Shown: positions 50,612 to 62,925 of the stretch, piece after piece | How the letters are laid out: the number at the start of each line of letters is the position of its first letter | Position numbering within the stretch: the first letter of the stretch is position 1 | NCBI GenBank assembly: GCA_020881915.1 | Contig: JAJFPB010000001.1 | Span: 2,542,001-2,606,000, forward strand | Reading direction: 5' to 3' | DNA from: Paramyrothecium sp. XJ0827 | Taxonomy: Eukaryota; Ascomycota; Sordariomycetes; Hypocreales; Stachybotryaceae | Length of the DNA: 64,000 nt | The notes under the pieces: generated by a model | Databases searched by the model: none | Told to the model about the DNA's origin: nothing | The model's input: only the letters and a program-made list of their open reading frames with translations | Program-made: the position numbers and the translations under genes

Positions 50612-52211
50612 TTAACCGAAGATCCAAAGCTTCTCAGTGGAGAAGTACTAAAAAGGGGAGGTTAGCTAGATGGCACTAGAACACAGGAGGCCGTGATTTC
50701 GACCAGGACGATGCTCAACCGTCCCGGTCGAAATGAAGGCGGTAACGGAATGGTACTCACGTTGGTGGGCTGGTTGAACTTGAGGTTCAGGTCCATCTTA
50801 GCGATGCGGTCCATGTCCTCCTGGTCAATGTCCCAGGAGACACAGTCGAGGTTCTGCTTCATGACCTCGGGGCGAGAGGTCTTGGGGATGACGGCGAGGC
50901 CGCGCTGGGTGGCCCATCGCAGGAGAACCTGAGCGGGGGACTTGTTGACCTTGGAGGCAATGCCCTTGATGGCCTCGTGCTCCAGCAGGGGAGCAGCCGA
51001 CTTGGCGCGGTCCATGTCGAGCTCGATGAAGCCGGTAGGGCCGAAGGAAGAGTAGGCAGTAACGACGATGCCCTCCTCCTTGGCGAGGCGGACAAGCTCG
51101 GTCTGCTGGAGGTAGGGGTGCAGCTCGACCTGGAGGGTGGCAGGGCGGACCTTGGCGTACTTGAGGGTGTCGTAGAGGGTCTGAGCCTGGTAGTTGGAGA
51201 CACCAATGCTCTTGGCGAGGCCCTTCTCGACGAGGCCCTCCATGCCCTCCCAGGTCTCCTGGTTGGTGGCCTTGCTCCAGCGGACCTCGCTCTTGCCGTC
51301 GTAGTGCCAGCCGGGGGGGTAGCGGACGCTGGGGTCGACATACTCGAGGGCGACGGGGAAGTGGATGAGGAAGAGGTCGAAGTAGTCGATCTGCCAGTCG
51401 GCGAGCTGGCGGCGGGTGATGGGCTCGACGTTCTCCTTGTCGTGGAAGGTCTGCCACAGCTTGGAGACAATGAAGAGCTCCTCACGCTTCACGAGGCCGT
51501 CCTTGATGGCGCGGGCGACGCCCTCACCGCACTCCTTCTCATTGCCGTAGTCTATTATGGTTCACCAACAAATTAGCTTATTTCATGGTGCTCTCGTCAA
51601 AACGGTATCCGTCTGTGCCTGTTCTTCATTCCTCATGCACTAATGCAGGTGTGTGTGATCGAGGCGGAAGAGCGCAGGGGGGGGGTTGACCAGTCAAATG
51701 AGAGGGTTGATTGGGAATGAGACTCGTGTAAGTGATTCTGAGGGATGCAGAGTGCGGAAGAAGAGCTGACGGTTCCCCAATGGGGCAACCCCGCCTTCGG
51801 GGCAGTTGAAAGCGACGTAATGGTGGGGTCGGGGAATGGAAATTGGGAAAATGAGGGGCAGCTTGTTTTGCGCTGGAGCATTTTTGCCATGATGCCCCTC
51901 CAAGCGATGCGCCGCGCCCAAGCTGGCCGACAATTGGATTGTGAATTGTGACTCTGGCGAGGCAGCTTCGTCCGCAAAATCGAGTAGCTGGCACGAGGAG
52001 GTTGTAGAAAGGAGTACGAGGGGATTTTTTCTGGCGTCAAGTAAAAGCAAACAGGCAGAGACGTACCGCAAGCACCGTCGAACAGACGGTAGCCGGCCTT
52101 GATGGCGTTGTAGACGGTGTCGGCACAGGTGGCGTTGTCGACCTTCCACAGACCGAAACCCACGAGGGGCATGTCGTAGCCGCTGTTGAGCTTGACGGTA
52201 GGCGAGGCCAT
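50612..52211 (-). CDS. XYL1: NAD(P)H-dependent D-xylose reductase (aldo-keto reductase)
   Basis: Reduces D-xylose (and other aldoses) to xylitol, first step of fungal pentose catabolism. 323 residues from the ATG at 52211; exons 52211-52067, 51551-50761 and 50647-50612. The first intron is 515 nt, the second 113 nt. AKR features: [28 protein letters not shown] then the catalytic DYGNE tyrosine, LFIVSKLWQ lysine, LFLIHFPV histidine, GVSNYQ, and the coenzyme loop [15 protein letters not shown]-terminus [11 protein letters not shown]. An in-frame ATG at 52355 would add 48 Arg-rich residues (see findings). The two extra reading frames seen across the middle exon are shadows of high GC. Confidence 0.95.
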
Positions 52212-54480
52212 GGTGGCGAGGCTTCTGAGGGTGAATGCGGGAGCGCGAAAGGAAAAGCGGCAGTCTGCGGCGCGGTTGGCGACGGCTGGAGATCGACGAG
52301 CAGCGCACACGAAGCTTGACACGGAAGGACGAGCGATGCGCGAGACCAAGAACATAAGACGGTCGCGAGAGAGGGTATGAAAGAGGAAGAGGAAATAAGA
52401 GATCAAAAAAAGGAAGAGAAAAGGATGTGGCAGCTGAGGGGACGGGAAGTAGGTATTTATGGTTTGGGGAGAGATGGATTAGACGAGCACCCTCCCTCGG
52501 TAGTACAGTACGTGGACTCACCACATCTGTGCTTGTTCAATTTTTTACTTCATCTACTCCCCGTGCTGCCTGCTATCTGGCAAATCGACTCGGTGTCAAC
52601 CACGACAAGGAGCCGGGCGGCCGGACAACCAGAATCATGGCTCCTTCACGAACAAGGTGGAGAAGGTTGCACGCGGGCGTATGTCATGGCTCTCCTTCGC
52701 CTCCTCATCACCTCCAGACACCAGTGCCCCCCCAAACCACCCCCCTTCCGCTTCTCCCACCCCGATCCCAGCCCGGCGGGATCCCTGATTGGCATGGATA
52801 AGTTGCAGATGGTGCCGGAGGGGGTAGATGGATTGGCGGGTATGCATTTCCCCAACGCCTATTTGCGCGTTTAAACATGATTCGGCGAGGAGCCACAAGC
52901 GTCGGGCCTATCTAGGCTGTCAGCGAGGTCTGTGGGGGGTGCCCTCTTTTCGGTGTCCTCACATTTTTCGCGTTCCTTAGCCGCAATTCCCCTCGGGGAG
53001 CCGTCGGGTTGAATGAGAGGTGGGGGGTAGGAGGTTTTGGTGCTGTAGCGGGTTTTGAAACAGGCAAAAGAGGGCCAGGGCCAAAGCCAAGCAATGCTCA
53101 TGACCACGCCTCTGCAAGTGCTGGATAGGAACGTACCAAGCTTGCGGTTGAGTGTCTGACCGAACGGGACTAAACCAGGTCAATTGCTTCTCAACGATTG
53201 GAGCGCCTGCCAATTCGCCTGCCTTCCCTTTGCTATCTCGTCGTACCTGCTTCGGTCTATGAAAAAAGCGCTTTTTGCTGGATCCAATGACGCTCAGGGC
53301 TCCACTGAGGCATTCTCCGATTCTCAACCTCCACCGGTTGCAGTGTGAACGACACACACACACACATCAACTCTCATACAGAAGTCGAGATATTTTGCCT
53401 CACGACCAGAGCCGGAATTCGCTTCCAACGGCTCCAAATTCATCGTCGGCTGTACCCGCAGAAGAGATTAGCCCCAGCCTAGTAGCGATTCACATTTAGC
53501 CTGAATTGCTACGTCCCATTCTAGGGGCGGCTTCAGGCGGGTCCTTCGTGTGTCATGCGGCTAATTGTCTTGGCCTCTTTTTTTCTCTCTCCGGTCTCCA
53601 ATTATCGATGGGGCACGCTATCTGCTGGCCAGAGGCGATACTATCTAACCCAGCCTTTAGACGTTGAATTGGTGATGACTGCCTTTGTTCCTGACCATAT
53701 GGCATGCCATCTGCTGTAGTAAGCCTCTGGGATTCGACGACGACAACAAAGCGACACAATACAGTACCGGTATACGAGCGCAGGTGCAAACTGCTATTGA
53801 TGAGGAAAAGAATGTTCGACCGTGCTCAGGGCTCATCGGTGCCGTGCCAGGACTGTTATATTTGTGATGTTATACAGTACAGTACTGCAACTGCAATCAA
53901 GCAATCAATCAGTCCGGACGCCACGTCCCTGAATAGCAAGGCATGATCAAATCTGATACAAGCATGTTTGATAACCGCCTGCCCCCACCAGGTAACATGA
54001 GTTTGAATGTTTCTTCTTTGTGCAAGAATAAACAAAGACATTCGGGACTTCGTGGCGCTTGTACCAAGGCACTGCACAGGAGCCGCCCTCCAACAGCCCT
54101 ACATGGTGAAGACGAGTCCACTGCCATCAACACAATGAAACTTCTCATGCGAAACCTCCTTTGTTAAGCTCTATGAGTGACTTAGCTGCCGCCACAAGCT
54201 CACGTTAAAAATGGAAACCGTTGTGGACGCAATGGCCACCCGCCATCACGCTTGAAGCTCCAGGAGCAACGGCAGCAGTAACAACAAAGAAGATGTTGAT
54301 GACAGACTTGCCTCATTACCAAGTGCTGAAACTCAGCATTCATAAGCTGCAATATGCTGCTCAGTTTCACCAAGCTTACCCAAAGCCTCGCTGTCTTTAA
54401 GGGCATCCCCCAGCTTACGGCGAAGGCTCAAGTCTGTCTGTTCGAACTCTCCTCGAAATCCCGAACTGGTGCAGCGCATA
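52212..54480. other. Divergent intergenic region, xylose reductase / kinase
   Basis: 2.27 kb. Holds the xylose reductase 5' leader (with an in-frame upstream ATG at 52355), a purine-rich stretch at 52377-52430 and no other credible gene. No TATA box is obvious. Small frames around 52600-53500 look random. Confidence 0.45.
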
Positions 54481-57203
54481 ATGACTCAAAGCAACTCTCC
54501 TGTTGGAATCCCGGATACAATTCGGGACCAATGCGCACGTCTTCGAGTCATTAGACGCAGAGCACCACTCCATGAACTTACTCGAACTCGGAACCGGTAC
54601 GCCATACAGTCCACTCTGATAAGAGGAGACAAGGCTGTCCTGCTTGATGGTACCAATCATATCCCGCCGGATTTAGTCCAAAAAATTCGCGTTCCCTTCG
54701 GAATCAACGACCAATATGGTGAACCGCAAGTTGAATTGTGGACTCAGTACTACAGATCGCCCAGAGCAGATATCATCGAGTACCCAGAATATCTCAAAGG
54801 TGTCTTGCAACCGGAGCCATCCGGGGAATGGGACGGTTTCGAGCTGATGTTTGTGAAAGTTGTCGGCAGAGGAGGTTATGGTCTGGTGACTCTGTGGGAA
54901 GCCAACTTTGAGGATGATTCTAAGCTCCAGGTTGTCCTGAAGAGCAACAAAGCCCCCGACGGTAGTTTTGAGCCACAGATGGAAGCGGACTGGCATAACA
55001 GATACAAAGCTGCTGCACATACCGTTCAGACCGTTGACCTTTCAGGCATTGTTCAGGAGGTCCGTGAAGAGCTTGACCAAGAAGAGCGTCCGTGGAAGTT
55101 TCATAGGCCTGGAAGAGAATTTGTCCCCGAGCGACATAATGTGGTTGTCCTAGAGTATGCTGCCCTCGGCTCCCTCTTCCATTGCGCGGCCAAGATACAC
55201 CAATTCATCCCCTACCTGCCTGAAAAGCAGTTGTGGCAACTATGGGAATGCCGTAAGAACACCAATGTCCGTTCGGGGTGTTCTCAGATTGCTTACCAGG
55301 TTTTAGTCGTGAAAGGCCTTGCGTCCACATCGTACACTCCAACTTTCATTGAAGCCAGGAAAGCACTTCTTTCAGCCGGCAGAGAGGATCAAGCGGAGAG
55401 CGAAGACTTCGATACTTTGCTCAGTCAAGCAGAGGATAGCCTCGACGACATTTCGTTCTTTCGCGATCTTAGGAATCGTGAGGAAACGCACGACGTACAT
55501 TTCGACTTGGATGAACAAAACAGTAAGTGTGTCAGAGTTGGATGGCACAAAACCCAGCTGATCATCTTTCTCCTTAGTACTTGTCTCTGCGGATACGAGT
55601 TTCGGCCATGAATACCAACCCTTCCTCAAGGTAAGGCAAGAAAGCGGCCGTCGTCCAAGGAGCAAACTGCTTACGCGTGTAGTTCAATGACTTCGGCATG
55701 AGCCAGAAAATGCGAAGGCAGTGGAAAAATGGATCCCGTTTTTTCTGGGACTTGAGAAATCCGCCCAAGCTCGACCGTGCCGCGCCGGTATGTTTTCTCA
55801 CAGCTGTCGCTGGATTGACGTCCTGGCTAACATGAAGTCTTCCTACTGTAGGAGCAATTTCATCAGGACTGGGACAACTTGAAGCTTCAAGATGGTCTCT
55901 CCGCCAATTTCAAAGGCACCGACCTGAAGCAGGGTTACAGAATCGCGGGGCGTTACGGTTCCTGGACGAATATCTTCCTCGTGGGACAAATTGTAAGTTG
56001 GGACGCATCAGTTCTGCAAAGGCATAGGGGTTGACTCGTTCCTCTCAGATGGAGGGACTCATTACTGGGGTCAGGAAAGCCCATCCCATGAAAGCAGAAG
56101 GCTACGTATGCACAGAGAGCGAGTTTCACGGACCTGCCGAATACCGAACCACCTATGGACACAGGCTTGATTCCGACGAATTCCTCAAAGTCGATGAGCA
56201 GCTGAGGCATACCGTCATGCGCTGCATGGCCGAGGCTCCAATTGACCGCCCAAAGGTTGTCGATCTCCTGGAGGAGGTTGTCAAAAAGAAGCAGAATGAA
56301 TTCGACTTTGGGGAATCAGACGATGATAGTGGCATGTTCTGGGATAACGTCCTCAATCAGATCGATCCAGATGCCTCCCCCCAGTTACGCACAGAATCAT
56401 TGCCGTCCAGGAATTTCAAACCCCGCCAGCATCGTCCACCACCAAATACAAGGGCAAGTCAATTCGACTCTGCCAGGAACACACAGAATCGGTCGGGAGG
56501 ACCGCCTTCCCGTGGACGAGAGTCTGTCGCCCAAGTGGGATCAGCACTTAGGCCCCGGGGCGGCGCAGGTCAAGCGGCTGCTGCGGCTTACCCAAACCCG
56601 GGTCCCTCTGGCGAGTTACAGGCAGAGGGAGTTGCCCCCGGCCATTCGGCTTTGCTGGCGCAAGCTGCAGTTGGCGAGGCGGACAATCATCCTTCAGCAC
56701 AGGAAAATCACCCCCCTGAAGGAGAGCGCAGCATATCCGGCAGTTTGAGGGAGGGTGAATCAGATAATGCGCAGTACGGGTCGGAAATTGACGGTTTTTC
56801 AGATGCATCGCCGAATGGGCCGTCGCGAGAGGCGCAGCAAAGAACATCAGGGAAAAAGCCAGCGAGAGTCCCGTTGCAGGAGCTTTTCAGTCGAGAATTA
56901 CGTAGAAGGAAAGACATATCTTCGCCGAGATTCTCGTCAGAATCACCAGATGCACAGACAAGTGCACCGCCAAACTCCCCAGAGCCGGCCCCTCAACCGT
57001 CTCAGAGGAACAACCCCAGGTGGCAGCGGCAAGGACTGTCGGACAATTCCGTTTCTGGGGCACCCACGCGCAGGCTCCGGCCTCGTCGTGCCGCTGCCAG
57101 GCCGGCAGCAGATGCGGTACAGGGCGGTAGAGTAGAGCGTAGGCAACCTCGTGCCAAGGGTGCAAAGGGCGGTCGTCCAAAAAAGGGCAGAAAAGGTGGA
57201 TGA
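54481..57203 (+). CDS. Divergent fungal protein kinase with large insert and basic tail
   Basis: 831 residues in five exons: 54481-55522, 55578-55630, 55683-55787, 55852-55992 and 56049-57203; introns 52-64 nt. Kinase domain about 120-480: glycine loop VGRGGYGLV (128-136), Lys154 in VVLKSNK, hinge VVLEYAALGSL, catalytic loop HFDLDEQN (340-347; Asp342 and Asn347 kept, Phe in place of the usual Arg), NDFG (367-370), and APE (399-401). All ATP/Mg residues are present, so activity is plausible. About 110 residues sit between the hinge and catalytic loop, an unusually large insert. The last 330 residues are low-complexity, Gly/Ser/Pro then Arg-rich, ending GGRPKKGRKGG. I cannot place it in a named kinase family; fungal-specific expanded kinases are the closest type. 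Confidence 0.86.
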
Positions 57204-57739
57204 AAGACACATTTGAGCAGAAGCTGCCAAGGGTTTTGGTTCTTTCATAAGTCCGAAGCCTGGGGTAGGAGCTTGTAGGCGTGTAGGGGTCAGGAAGCGG
57301 TACGAGGGGATGGATCATGAGACGTGATTTTACGGTTCATTCACGGTCTGTTCAGTTTAGCGTATCAGTTTAGGAATCAAGCAAATGAGATCCTTCGAAG
57401 ACAACTGTTCTGTGCTTTGAATGCTTTGTGAATTGAAACCCCAAAAAGTATCGCTGATTGACCCGTTCCGAAGTGTAACAGTGTAAGATATGTACATATT
57501 CAATATTATCATTAATACACAGACTGGAGCAGAAGGAACGGCCATTTGTTTTCGGGTATCGAGGCCTCCTTGTCTCTGCTCACCACGCGCAGTCTGAAAC
57601 ATGTAAGTGATGTGATATGTCACTTTTTGCGTCACGCCAATTTTGTGCCCATCCCAGGGCCGTGGAAGGCAGGCTTCCTGATCCCGACCTAGACATCGTG
57701 GTCAGTCCTGCCCCTCAGAGCTGCCCAGAATGTGTCTGG
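57204..57739. other. Convergent 3' region, kinase and membrane protein
   Basis: 536 bp. AT-rich centre, no gene or repeat recognised. Confidence 0.35.
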
Positions 57740-58875
57740 TCACATGAGCTCGAAGTTGGAGTATCTGCACTCGCATTGGCCTCCTCCAGCCTGCACGTTG
57801 GCTATGAACGTGCCTTGGCTGTCTTCGCACCTTGGCGACCCCAGCTTGGGCCCCTTAACCTGCGAAACCTCCACGTCTCCTGGCCATCCGATGAACTTGC
57901 TTCCAGTTGAGCGTTGTGGCGGGCTGACCGCCTTGCCGCCGCTCCGGCGGGTCCATATCGTGGCCTCGAACTCCGTCTCCTCGAAGGTGCAACGAGCGGC
58001 GCGGTTGCTGGTCGTGATGGCGTCGCTGGGCACGACGGTCTTGTCCATGGTGAAGGAGAAGACGAAGCGTTCGGTGGGCTGGTTGCCGTCGACGAGCTGC
58101 ATAGGCAGGTCGTTGAAGGACGGCGCGAATGGATTCTCGGTGGAAGAGATTGTGAAGGCGTGTGAGCTTGTCGATGATATGATCCAGAAGAAGGTTGCCG
58201 ACGAGCCCTCTTCATAGGGGTAGCACCGCCAGGTCGAGGGATTGGAGGTGCAAGCTGTCGTCGTCGTTCTGAGTGTCGTGTTGAAGGAAAACGAGCCGGC
58301 AGGGTACCGAGAGTCGTCAGGCTCAGCCGTATCGCGAGGATGATCTCTGCTCGTCATTAGCACGTTGTGTCCAACACCATCTTGGAGGGTGATGTGATAG
58401 GGTCATTCTCAACTTACTTGTCTTTCAGCCCGAGTGTTAGTCCCACGGCCAAGCCTACCACGATCGCCATCAGGACGGCGAGCAAAGCAATGAATCGCCA
58501 TGAGCGCCATCGACTCCCGGATGATGGGTCTTTGCTCGACACATGTTTCCTCAGCCGGGACTTCGTCCGCACCACTCCCACTTCTTTCTTCCCTCCGGCT
58601 TCCAGGTCCGCGGCCTTCTTCCTGTCAAGGGCCTCCAGATAGGGCGGACGATATACAGGCGGTAGCTGTGACGGCGGAACGTACGGCGGCGGCAGACCTC
58701 TTGCCACGCTCCGCCGATACGACCTTTGCGCCGTCTGGAGCGGCGTGGGCACAATGCCTGCCGAGGCCCTGACCTCTTCGTCCTCGTCAATGACAGGCAT
58801 CTGGCCGACGCTTGTGAGGGATGTTCTAGAGGTCGATGAACGACCGAAGAACGGTCGGTGTTGAGCCATGGCCAT
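57740..58875 (-). CDS. Single-pass membrane protein of unknown function
   Basis: 354 residues; exons 58875-58418 and 58346-57740 (71-nt intron, phase 2). The N-terminal ~125 residues are predicted cytosolic: Arg/Ser/Pro-rich with PPPYVPPSQLPP (PY-type) and a basic stretch. One transmembrane helix follows (FIALLAVLMAIVVGLAVGLTLGL). The ~200-residue C-terminal ectodomain contains repeated Thr/Ser, paired Cys (TTACTSNPSTWRCYPYEEG, RCTFEETEF, QCECRYSNFEL) and conserved-looking tracts. This layout is common in filamentous fungi but I know no function. The ATG at 58875 is the first in frame; the open frame upstream starts only with TTG. Confidence 0.82.
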
Positions 58876-60278
58876 TTGCAAACCAGGCCCGGCGGAGGGA
58901 GGCGACGCAGGGAGAAGCGGTGGCTCCCGCTCGTGGCCTAGCAAGATGCTGAACCCCTTCCCTTTCCTTTTCCTTTTTTCTGATCTTCCCTCTCCTTTTT
59001 TTTACAAATTCGCCGGGCGACGCAGATAGCACCGAGATGCGTGTTCAGGGTCTCAGAGGCGTCTGAGAAGGAAACGCAGAGGGCAGAGAGCCCTCTACAT
59101 AACAGAAAATTTTTGCTTGCTTTCCCACGCCCTCCGAGCCGCAAACATCAGGTGAGACTTTGTGCCTTGGAGTGTATGTAGGCGGGCTCATGAGTTTGAG
59201 GAAGAAAAAGGAAGTAGTCGAAAAAAGGCAGGCAAGGCAATGAGACAGGGTCCCGTATCGTGTCACAGCACAAAAGGTGAGACAAGACGCAGCCAACGTA
59301 TATTTGCACACACAAACCTCAGTCGCTGTTCCCGCGCAGGATATGGGGTAAAGCTGGGAGGGGGAGGGCAGAGCACGTTCACCGGTCCACGCCTCGTGTT
59401 GTATTCCCGGAGTGAGACAGGTCGAGATGAAGTTGAGGTAGGGCGGGCGTTGTGCAGCACGCAAGGGAATGGCCGGGATGGCTCAAATCTCACGGTCTTT
59501 GGTATATGTGTCTCCGTTTCAATCACAGACTCTCTCTCGATCTTCACAAATAATGGTAAAAACCACCTACCCAGCGTGGTTAATAAATGATATCAGTCAC
59601 CCCAGCAAGCCCAGTCCTAGTCCAGCCCCCAGCCCCGGGCCGGTACAGGGAGGGGGATGACGGGCAGCACCAGCTGATCTCAATTCTTTTCCATTCTCGT
59701 CCAGGACTACCTTCGGAACGTGCAAGAAGCCGAACTACAAGGCAGCAGGCTTGCGGTGCTGGCGCTCGCCTAGTGGAATGCTATGCGCAGCTGAAGCCTG
59801 CCGCCACCTCTCCCCGTCGGGCGGAGCCTTGCGATCGACAAGCAAATCCGCAGGGGGGCGATCAAGAAACCCTGGCAGCGGCCAGAGGTGACCCCCATTA
59901 TCGGGTGCCTTTGGGGGCCGCTCGCAGCTAATAGCTTGCCGTGGTGGTGGTGCGCTGGACGCGCTGATTGGCGGGAGATGATTGCGTGGCGCTGTGGTAG
60001 CGGGATCCGAGCTGAGATGGTGTCTTGGCGTCTGGGTCTGCTTGACATGGGTATTCAGATGCAAATCGGGGCCGTCCTTTGTTTCCCCTGTCACTTTTGT
60101 CTGGGACAGAAATCGTCATATGCCTCAACACCTTGAGCAATACATCTTCTGGCTCTAAGCAGACCTCTCTCTCTCATGCGGCTTCTTGTTGATTCTTCTT
60201 CTTCTTCTTCTCTAGTTGATACAACGAGGCTGGGTTTATACAGGAGGACGAAAAGCGTCGTGGTTAAGTCGTCTATCT
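58876..60278. other. Intergenic: membrane-protein promoter and PXA gene 3' end
   Basis: 1.4 kb. CT/GA-rich patches near 58955-58995 (leader of the membrane protein) and TCTTCTTCTT at about 60193-60210. Nothing else recognised. Confidence 0.4.
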
Positions 60279-62925
60279 CTATGACTCCTCCGTGGTCTGC
60301 TGCGGCTCTTCGGGCTGGCTTACCAACTCTTCACTATACGCCGGCGCTTCCAGGACTGCGCCTCTATCCGTCCACACGGCGGCGAGCTCCTGCTCGATCT
60401 CCTCGCGTCTTGTCTTCCACTCGTCCACCTGTGCTAGTCGTTCCCGCAGCTCCTGCACCTCCTTCTCGACCTGCATCTTCTCCTGCTCCGTTCCGATACG
60501 TTCGAAAGCCCATTCGTCGCCGCTGTTGCCCTGGCCAAGAACGAGGTTGAAGGTGTGGTATTTCTTCAGTGAAGCCCGTGTCGAGATGGTGATAAGAGCT
60601 GTTATTGTTGCCTGATTAGCGACTCCGTTCTACTGTGCTGTCATGAAATGTTTCGTAGACTTACTGATCCCCTTTTCTTTGCAAATCTCGTACAACAAAC
60701 CCTCAACATCAGTGGATACGGCACTCGTGCCTTCGTCAATAATGGCGTACTTTGGTTCATGGTAGAGCAGGCGCGCAAAACCCATGCGTTGCTTCTCGCC
60801 ACCACTCAAGACGTCTTTCCATTCTTTGCGAGTGTCCCAGCCTCCCTCACGATCAGGTAGATACCCGAGTTTTGCTTCCTCGAGAATACGTTTCAGGTCA
60901 TCTTCGGACTTGCGCCTTTCCCTCATGTCAAGATGGCCATCGGGATAGATGACCTGGTCGCGCAGTGTGCCAGGGCTAAGATAGGGACGCTGGGGCAGGA
61001 ACATGATGCCATCTTGGCCAATGTCCTTGGGACGGCTCACCAGGCCTCGATAAACTGGCCACAGTCCAGCCAAAACTCGGGAAATGGCACTCTTTCCGAC
61101 GCCGTTGGGCCCAGAAATCTACTTCGGTCAGCATTTTCCTTCCTGCTTGCCATCTGTGCCTGACTTACCAACAAGTGCTCGCCATCCCGAACGATCAAGG
61201 ACAACGACTCGAGCAGCTCGTCTCCGCCCTGAGGCCACAGCCCAGGCGCGACGATGGGAACCTGCTCGAAGCGAACACCGTCGAAGCCCTTCTGGATCGT
61301 TCCCTGAACATCGGAAAGCGAATACAGTTCGCTTTGACCAGGTCGGACATAGTAGGCGTTAGCATGGACCCTGTGCATGGTGGAGATTAAGGTGTACACC
61401 CGGCTCGTGTAACCGGCGAGCTCGGACAAGTCTTTGATGGAGTACATCATGCGGCCGCCCGCATCGGCCAGCGAGAGCATAAGACGCTTGTTCGTAATGA
61501 AGTCCTTCATGCGGTTTCGTTCGCGACCACCTGCTTCACCTCCCCGCACAAGCTCGGCAGCACCACCGGTTCCGCCCCATGCTGGTAAGAAAACGGGGAG
61601 CGAGGCCAACAAGTAGCCGTATGCGCTCCAACTGTACTTGAGAATAAAGTCTTCCAGGATGTTGTACCGAATCTTGAGCATGTAAATTCCCTCCATCCAG
61701 CTCTTCAGGGATTTGTACTCCTTTGTCAGGAATGTCTTTTCCATATCAGCTCCACCGTAGAAAGCCACCTCTTCCGCATTGGCAATCAGCCGAGCGTGCA
61801 GACTGCGGAAGTCGCCCTCCTTGCGACCCTCGACAGCTTTCAGCTTACCGAAAGGTGGTGATAATCTACGCAGGATGCTGGCTGTAAGGAAATAGTTGCT
61901 CAAAAGGCCCGTCAGGGCCAGTGGGCCAAGCGATTTATAAAGCTGGAAGCTGAAAACACAGATGTCGACAAAAGGCTTTCCAAGTGACGAGTAGAGGTTG
62001 GCGGCGGATGCGCAGAATAGCGTGAGGTCCTGGGTTATGAATTGATCCGCACCATGGCCAATGCCACCATCCAAGTTTGATAGCTTGTAATAGTTCAGGT
62101 TCTCGTTGAGATAGAGATCGTGAATATATCTCGTGAGGCGGGTTCGGAAAGCAATCGACACTTTTGACTCGAGGAATTTGATCATTGCATTGGTATACGA
62201 GGCGAATCCGCCTAGTCCACACCACTGTGTCGTGGCACGTTAGCATTGCGCTTGAGAATCTAAAAAGTAGAGAGGGCAAGACGCGGGAGACCAACCTTAA
62301 CTATACCCCAGAAGAAGGCTTTTCCATTGCCGGCAACTAGATCCCGAACAATCGCACCATCAAGGCGTGCGACTACCAGGGATAAGTATGTGCGCAAGAG
62401 CAGGAACACGCCATGGCTGAGTAGTAGACCGGCCTCCTTGCTAGACCATCGAGGTATCATGATACTCATCAGGCTAAGGAACTGGTGCAGGAATGCCAGG
62501 TTCAAGCCGGGCTTCGCTTGAGCCGAGGGGACTGCGCCATCGCCCAGTCCGGATACCCGCGGCGGGTTCAGGAAGAGCCGACGATGAGCCTCGAATGTCA
62601 ACGGTTTGGTGGTGTTGATGACAACCTTGGAGGTTCCATCCTTGTAGGGAACATATATCGTTCGTGAGCCGTCCTTGTTGTGCAGCCAGGAATTGGTTCG
62701 CACGAGCTTCCGCCCCTGCTCCCGCTCATCGCGCCTGTTCTTCCACCAACGACGACCGCCTTCGGCACCGAGTATAATGGAGGCCGTGAGGGCAAGGGTG
62801 GCGAGAATGCGCGTAACGCGAGACGTGTTGCGCAGCTTCGATCGGATCTTCTCGGACCACTTGTCGACAAATGCCTTGAGTGCGTCCTCGGCGGCTGTTT
62901 GGCGCAACGTCGACTGGGCCGCCAT
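60279..62925 (-). CDS. PXA1: Peroxisomal long-chain fatty acyl-CoA half-ABC transporter (ABCD/PXA type)
   Basis: Half-transporter of the ABCD family that, with its partner, imports very-long-chain acyl-CoA into peroxisomes for beta-oxidation. 819 residues; exons 62925-62296, 62224-61169, 61118-60665 and 60598-60279 (introns 71, 50, 66 nt). The N-terminal transmembrane half contains the ABCD EAA-like motif NAEEVAFYGG (359-368). The nucleotide-binding half has Walker A GPNGVGKS (565-572), LSGGEKQR (666-673), Walker B YAIIDEG (686-692) and ISTRASLKKYH (718-728), where the H-loop His is Thr720. The C-terminus is a charged coiled coil (EKMQVEKEVQELRERL). Pxa1 versus Pxa2 assignment is tentative. 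Confidence 0.93.

Noticed and set aside
50825..51485. Two long overlapping frames (208-210 codons) in the xylose reductase region
   Set aside because: Arg/Pro- or Ser/Arg-rich shadows of a strongly codon-biased exon.
52377..52874. 165-codon plus-strand frame beside xylose reductase
   Set aside because: Starts in purine-rich leader, no conserved features, lies in the divergent promoter.
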